From Saccoglossus kowalevskii (Eukaryota; Hemichordata; Enteropneusta; Harrimaniidae), in NCBI RefSeq assembly GCF_000003605.2, contig NW_003109083.1, forward strand, positions 679,871-729,458: a stretch of DNA of 49,588 bases, written 5' to 3'. This document shows positions 44,801-49,588 of the stretch, piece by piece (the stretch's first letter is position 1; each line of letters starts with the position of its first letter). A program made the translations under genes and the position numbers. The notes beneath the pieces were generated by a model that worked only from the letters and a program-made list of their open reading frames with translations, was not told the DNA's origin and searched no databases.

Positions 44801-47800
44801 GTGTTCGGGGTGTTACAAATACCCTTTGGTATTATCTACATTTTCGCTCCATGCTGTCCGATCAGTCAACTGATAAACAACCCAAAAGGAAGATTTATAA
44901 TGCGTGCATTTGCACATGCCGTGTTTCTTATTTCTATGATTGTGTTCGATCTTTTGCACTCGTTAGATCCCACAGTTGATGTTGATTTAATGTTTTACAT
45001 AGCAATATCGGTTATATTCATATGGATACTTGCATTATTATATGAAGAAGTTCTACAATGCTACCAAATCGGAACTCATAATTACTTCAGTGATATTGTG
45101 AATATTTTCGACATAGTTATAAAGATGTCGTTCTTGGCGATCACATGTATTCAGGCTAAATTCGTAGGAACAGCCACATACAGATACACGATCTTACCAG
45201 TATTCATCGATTGCTGGTATTCAATTATATGTGTCTTTGCCTGTATCCGTTATATGGAGAACTTGTTTTTAGTGGAGTTTGTTGGACCTATGCTGTTCCA
45301 TTTCTCCAATATGGCAACTGATGTCGCACGTTTCATTTGTATCTTTCTAATTGTGTGTATTACGTTTGTATTTGGATTATACAATTTATATAATGATACT
45401 GGAACGGACGGCTCTTTTACGAGGTGAGTATTTGGGGGAAAACGGTGTTTTTAAATACTGTACTTCAAATACTAGTATAACCCTTTCGAAAAATGCGCTA
45501 GCCTCACTCACTCTCCTCTCCCCACAATATGACACAGGAAACGCACAGTTGAAGTCAATAAACTGGAAATAGGGTCGGCGTGGCTTAAATAAATTGGTTG
45601 GATTTCTGAGATTTGATTTTCGTTCATCAACCTATTCGATTTTTTCATTTGAAAAGTTGCCTGACAAGGGAAACACATTCCTTGGCATTTCGCAGATGTC
45701 TCAATTTTAACAGTGAGTGGTATGTGTCGATTTGTAGGTGATATTGATGTTGAAAATGATGTATTTTGTTACAAATAATAATTTCATTTATTTCAATTCT
45801 ACCTATAGCCTAGAGACAACGATTACATCACTACTTGGTAGTGTGTTTGGTAGTACTGTTTCCGATAGCTCTCTAGAAGTGTCATTGGAATTCAACGTTA
45901 GTGCAAAGTTTAACCAGGATGCTTCTGAGGTGTATTCTACGCTTGGATTTACTCTTTATGCAGTATTCTGTCTGATTTCCATTTTAGTATTAGTAAACCT
46001 TTGTATTGCAATGATGTCTGATACATATGCTAGACTACAGGTGAGTTTAGTAATTCGTGCCGAATGGAAGTCAAATATATGAATGCACGACATGAGTGCA
46101 TTATCTGACTTCCGACACGTCACGTTTCGAACTTTTTTTATTGTTTAGTACAACATTCACACATTAACGATATCGCAATGAAAGACGTTATGATGCATAC
46201 TCAGCTTATGAATATTCATGACTACATTTTGAATGTGATAAGGTAGAACAAAAGACAAGATATTGGCCGACAAAATATAGTTTGTATTATAATTGCACAT
46301 ACAATATTGCTTAATTCTAGAATGATGGGTAATTACTATCAACTAGTGACTAGTACAAGATGTTGTTATTCATTCACTAGGAGCGAGTCGATATTGAGTG
46401 GAAATTCAAGCGAACAAAAATGTGGTTACATTATTTTTCGGCACCAACACTCCCGCCACCATTAAATTTAATACCAACGGGCTACTGTTTGGTACAGATG
46501 TGTTTGAGAGTGTGTTCATTTCGAAGAAGCCCACGTGGTAACAAGGTACGAACAGTTTTAAAGGAGTTCACTTTTACGGATACTTGAGAAAAGCCAGACG
46601 ATTTATCAGATGTCACATTATTATAACGGTGACGTTAAGATTGAATAATATTGTAAAATTCACATACTATTCTTACAATGCAATTATATCAACATGTCTT
46701 TGCTACATATTTATCACCGTGAGTACGAGTTCTCATTCATGTTTACCATTAGTGCCATTCCTACATCTATATACGACATCAAAGCAAACTTTGTATTTTT
46801 AGCTTGCTTACTAGTAGCATATCAGTGACAACTAATAAACGTCCTTCTATTACCATTTACTAAGGTATTCCCCAATGGCTAAGTGAACACACTAGAATAC
46901 AGCCGACAATCCATATAAATTCACACATCCACCTTCCACACTTCATTATTTACACACTGCTACTCAATATGTCTGATGCTGTTCCTGAAATTATTTTGTG
47001 TTTTACATTAGAAAAGTAGTTTGTGTTGTGGCTCCGAGAGTGCATTGTGCAAATGTGTTGTAAGTATATGTGTGTGAAATGTTTCTTTAGAAATACTGGG
47101 TGGATTGGAATTAAATTTGGTACAAATTTTATTATAAACATTATACCTGCTTATGCTTGTACCACCTATGATTAATTAATACCTTTTACTTATCTTTTTG
47201 TTCATTTTATGTCCGCTAGATTAATTAAAAGTTGATACGTGCTAATGTGTGTGTAGTTGAATGTCGACATTTTGTTTAATATGTACATATAAATTAGTTT
47301 ATTTGCATAATGATTTACTGATATTAGCATGGGCCTTAGGTATATTCGCTGCCGTTTACTCAGAAATATTTAATACATGCATATATTGAGTGTATGATTG
47401 AATGTCTAACACTTGTTTTGAACTAATCTGCACAAAATAATTTGTGAACAATTTAGCATGTTGTTTTTTTTTTTGTGGGATTTTTTTTTGTAAATTTGGT
47501 TGTGTGGTAAGAATATTGAATTCACTAAATTAATGTTAATGAATGTATAATTGTTTTGAGCATATTCACATCCCATCTTTTGCAGAGGACGGCAAGTAAC
47601 ACCAATTCGGCGAAGCAACAAACAGATGGTCTGACGTACGACAAAGTATGTAAATACCCTCAATTATTTTCAAGTGAACCATGGTTTTTATTAAAACAAA
47701 TATTTGCTTCCGTTTTTATCATTATACCTTATGTTTGGCAGTCAATGTTCCATAATTATATACATTAATTAATTAATTAATTAACAGTGGAATACATTTT

Positions 47801-48522
47801 GTGTGTATACAATATAAATACAAACTTATATTCTTCGATATTTCGAAATTACTTCACCCAATAGATGTTTGAGAATGAGTCTTGATCGTTTGAATATGAT
47901 TTAGATATGCTGCAATAGAAAAGTTAGCTTATGCTCGTCTCATTTCCCCTCTGTTGAAACGTGTCGGGTCCATTAAAATGACAACAAGAAGTGTGTGGTC
48001 CCATGTGACATCTTTCGAGATGAGCTGACGAAGTCGTCAACAGAACAGTTCTTCATTTTTATTTTTAAATGTAGGACAACAGACAGAGTGTCAAGCCAAT
48101 GTTTAGAAGGGTTTTGATTATGCCACAATTTCAGTGCCGTCGTTGAATTTTTAGTTTTATTTATAATTGGTCTAGAAGAGCAAACCTAGTTGCTTTTTCA
48201 AACCATTGACAAATTTCAAACAAACTACAAGTATAAGTAGTACAGCAACTAGGGCGTCATTTTATGATGTAACTGTTTAAAAAACGTCTTTTTACAATTT
48301 CAGTGCAACATTATGAGTCATGCAAATTTTTAGTGATTACTTTATTGACGCTATTTATACGTACAGGTAATACAAGTGCTGGTGGATCGTTATCTTTACA
48401 AGATCAATCCTGCATTAAATAGGAGGTATAACAAAACTGGAATTCTGAACCCGAGTACCAAGAAAAGCTGCACAGATTATACAAATTATTTGTGTGATAT
48501 TGAGGACGAGAACAATGTATGA
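41745..48522 (+). CDS. TRPC-like cation channel, complete, ten exons
   Basis: Exons are 41745-41828, 42354-42504, 42658-42827, 43495-43683, 44681-45423, 45809-46040, 46381-46545, 47012-47059, 47586-47645 and 48367-48522. All sites are GT-AG, the phases join, and the total is 1,998 bases (665 residues plus stop). It should be a plasma-membrane, calcium-permeable tetrameric channel acting downstream of phospholipase C like other TRPCs. Order: an ankyrin-type repeat (PILQLAAENNDYAMVKLLLE, 46-65); the TRPC linker; hydrophobic segments S1-S5 in exon 5; a pore segment SLETTITSLLGSVFG (446-460) matching the LFW-x-IFG region; S6 ending NLCIAMMSDTYARLQ; a TRP box EWKFKR (529-534) and LPPP followed by N-x-IP, both TRPC hallmarks. 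It is shorter than typical TRPCs (750-1,000 residues) because the ankyrin region and C-terminal tail are reduced. The start is the first ATG giving a family-like N-terminus. The closest TRPC subtype cannot be named. Confidence 0.93.
42354..42504 (+). CDS. TRPC-like exon 2, ankyrin-type repeat
   Basis: The acceptor is GTACAG|GAA and the donor GGAG|GTAAGA. It contains a recognisable ankyrin helix pair, AAENNDYAMVKLLLEHGSPL. Confidence 0.93.
42658..42827 (+). CDS. TRPC-like exon 3, linker region
   Basis: The acceptor is CAACAG|GT and the donor CTAAA|GTATGA. It encodes YKSLCSPPYIIFTKDDPLTR, equivalent to the TRPC stretch YRAIASP-x-LI-x-L-x-DP, then a helix with FELCKEMSKL. Confidence 0.93.
43495..43683 (+). 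CDS. TRPC-like exon 4, linker helices
   Basis: The acceptor is ATTCTAG|ATA and the donor AAAGAG|GTGATA. It encodes helices of the TRP_2-type linker, with a Cys pair in EILECCYNSEEV, ending in an AIESDQKE segment that fits the TRPC AIKY-x-QKEFV motif when joined to exon 5. Confidence 0.88.
44681..45423 (+). CDS. TRPC-like exon 5, pre-S1 to S5
   Basis: The acceptor is TTATGTAG|TTT and the donor ACGAG|GTGAGT. This 743-bp exon encodes the pre-S1 hydrophobic helix, S1 (FAHAVFLISMIVFDLLH), S2 (DLMFYIAISVIFIWILALLY), S3 with DIVNIFDIVIKMSFL, S4 ending FACIRYMENLF and S5 (DVARFICIFLIVCITFVFG). Confidence 0.95.
45809..46040 (+). CDS. TRPC-like exon 6, pore and S6
   Basis: The acceptor is CCTATAG|C and the donor CTACAG|GTGAGT. 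It contains the pore helix, a longer than usual extracellular turn (SDSSLEVSLEFNVSAKFNQD) and S6 ending in NLCIAMMSDTY, where the family has NMLIAMM. Confidence 0.95.
46381..46545 (+). CDS. TRPC-like exon 7, TRP box
   Basis: The acceptor is TTCACTAG|GAG and the donor AACAAG|GTACGA. It encodes DIEWKFKRTKMWLHYF and APTLPPPLNLIPT, the most diagnostic TRPC segment, followed by a cysteine- and arginine-rich stretch. Confidence 0.96.
47012..47059 (+). CDS. TRPC-like exon 8, candidate 48-bp microexon
   Basis: It lies between a TTACATTAG acceptor and a GTAAGT donor, is exactly 16 codons in phase 0 like both neighbours, and has no stop. It encodes KSSLCCGSESALCKCV. It could be constitutive, alternatively spliced or chance. 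Leaving it out keeps the frame and gives 649 residues. Confidence 0.55.
47586..47645 (+). CDS. TRPC-like exon 9, cytoplasmic tail
   Basis: The acceptor is CTTTTGCAG|AGG and the donor GACAAA|GTATGT. The 20 codons end in DGLTYDK, which joins VIQVLVDRY of the next exon, as in the TRPC coiled segment (Y-x-IM-x-L-x-RY). Confidence 0.82.
48367..48522 (+). CDS. TRPC-like exon 10, C-terminus inside a tandem repeat
   Basis: The acceptor is CGTACAG|GTA. It encodes VIQVLVDRYLYKINPALN, then a polar tail ending DIEDENNV and TGA 48520-48522. The last 34 coding bases lie in the first copy of a 45-bp repeat. Confidence 0.87.
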   Translation, partial: VIQVLVDRYLYKINPALNRRYNKTGILNPSTKKSCTDYTNYLCDIEDENNV

Positions 48523-48623
48523 AGAGGTTTATATTTGTGTGATATTGAGGACGAGAACAATGTATGAAGAGGTTTATATTTGTGTGATATTGAGGACGAG
48601 AACAATGTATGAAGAGGTTTATA
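48489..48623. repeat. Tandem repeat 3 x 45 bp across the TRPC-like stop codon
   Basis: Three identical copies begin at 48489, 48534 and 48579, each starting TTTGTGTGATATTGAGGACG. The 45-bp period is 15 codons, so the TGA of copy 1 recurs in frame at 48565 and 48610. Confidence 0.96.
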
Positions 48624-49427
48624 TACTGGTCACATGTATTGGTATGTTGGAATACGCGATATCACTTTTAATGTAAATTAAATAGTTTATATTTTCAAAA
48701 CAATCGTAATCTTAAATGACAAATTATTCCCCGTAAGTTAAATACATTCCGCTTACTCCATATAATGTACCAAGATTAAGTGAGTGTTATCTTCCTGATA
48801 AAATTATTGTATGTATAAGTGCAATACAACAAGACCAACGTCCACTTTTAACTGTAAACCACTCAGCTTTTTTGTCTGGTCAAGAAGGTTCACATAGACC
48901 ACGGGGGGGGGGGGTCAATCTATATTAAAACCTTACATCATGTGCGTTCTTGCTAAAAAATAATAGGCCCCGAGGGCTGGCAGCACATTAGCCGTGGTTT
49001 CGCGGCGTTTTGGGTCCGGGAAGGTATTTTGCTTCGTCTATCACGGCTAGCAGCACATTGCAAAACCATACCCCCTATTGCGGGCGCATTGTAAATGTAC
49101 AACCCCTAGAGAAGACATTTGGAAGAAAAAAAACACCCCCTATTGCAGACATATATTTGAGAACATCCTACTTCTATTACGAGCATTCTCTGCCGTTTTT
49201 TGTCACTCAAGTAGGGTGTGATCAAACAAGCTCTGGCCTAGGGTGGTGTATGGGAGTGGTTGTTGCAAGAGGGGGCCTACAGCGGGCGCAGTAACCCTGT
49301 GAGTATATTCCTGGAAACCTATTGCAGACATTTTAAAGGGGCCTATTTGCCTCCCGCGCAGGCCCGCTTAAGAAGGTGAAAAACATCCCCTTTCCCCGCT
49401 AAATTTGGAACGCACATGGGATAGTAA
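48624..49427. repeat. TRPC-like 3' flank with GC-richer interspersed repeat
   Basis: From about 48960 the composition becomes GC-richer. Words such as TACCCCCTATTGCGGGCGCA (about 49069), CACCCCCTATTGCAGACATA (about 49134) and ACCTATTGCAGACATTTT (about 49318) recur. A G-run lies at 48903-48913. The motif resembles the TACCCCATTATAGACCAA repeats at 12380-12690. The open frame 49010-49294 covers this repeat and is not supported as a gene. Confidence 0.55.
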
Positions 49428-49587
49428 CAGTGGCGGATCCAGCAAAATGTATTGGGGAGGGGGTCCAAGCTACGCTTAAGATATACGGACCGTAAATCGT
49501 AGAGAAGCTATGCGTAATCCAGGTGATACGAATCGTCATGCGTTTGGGGGGGCATGGCCCCCATGCCCCCCTCTGGATCCGCCACTG
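49428..49587. mobile_element. hAT-type non-autonomous element, second target duplication cut by the window end
   Basis: It begins CAGTGGCGGATCCAG and ends CTGGATCCGCCACTG, perfect 15-bp terminal inverted repeats with the CA-G-G pattern of hAT transposons. The 8 bases before it are GATAGTAA, and the single base after it in the window is G, as an 8-bp duplication predicts. The 160-bp interior has runs of G and C and no coding capacity. Confidence 0.9.
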
Positions 49588-49588
49588 G

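Noticed and set aside
49010-49294. 94-codon plus-strand frame near the right end
   Set aside because: It runs through an interspersed repeat with recurring CCCCCTATTGCAGAC words and has no recognised domain.

Overview
The window is AT-rich animal nuclear DNA. Genes are split by GT-AG introns, minisatellites and small DNA transposons lie between and inside them, and the recognisable proteins are metazoan families (a purple acid phosphatase, an anion-type Cys-loop receptor, a TRPC-like channel). The best guess is an invertebrate, either a non-vertebrate deuterostome or a lophotrochozoan; nothing fixes the species. A run of Ns flanked by identical 46-bp sequence shows this is a draft assembly.

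Layout. 1-2256 (+): an intron with a minisatellite, then the last three exons of an ACP5-type tartrate-resistant acid phosphatase; the 5' exons lie left of the window and one exon carries a frame break. 2257-9743: no confident gene; it holds a 76-bp CCAAT-type satellite, a perfect 177-bp tandem duplication, a decayed LINE reverse transcriptase scrap and three small inverted-repeat transposons. 9744-10502 (+): an intronless F-box gene with a Cys/His-rich tail. 10503-18337: mostly non-coding, with another TTAA element, a 0.47-kb element between 7-8 bp target duplications, degenerate GTGATATATCAC repeats and the assembly gap.

18338-34983 (-): a complete nine-exon Cys-loop receptor gene. The exon phases all join and give 418 codons plus stop, with signal peptide, Cys-loop and four membrane helices. 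Its 9.9-kb fourth intron contains a 2.9-kb array of about 170 copies of a 17-bp unit. 34984-41744: intergenic, with an (AAAT)n tract, a perfect hairpin and a doubtful coding relic.

41745-48522 (+): a complete ten-exon TRPC-like channel gene of 665 codons plus stop, whose last exon ends inside a 45-bp tandem repeat. 48523-49588: repetitive sequence and a hAT-type element whose second target duplication is cut by the window edge.

The two channel genes are divergently arranged, about 6.8 kb apart between start codons. Both are membrane ion channels, but nothing in the sequence shows that they work together. The F-box gene (a likely ubiquitin-ligase adaptor) and the phosphatase are unrelated neighbours. 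The most notable items are the family of four short TTAA-flanked elements sharing one terminal inverted repeat, the higher-order structure of the intronic 17-bp array, a partial copy of a receptor exon end with its splice donor in the next intron, the mixed ligand-site residues of the receptor, and the start-codon and stop-codon arrangements of the TRPC gene.
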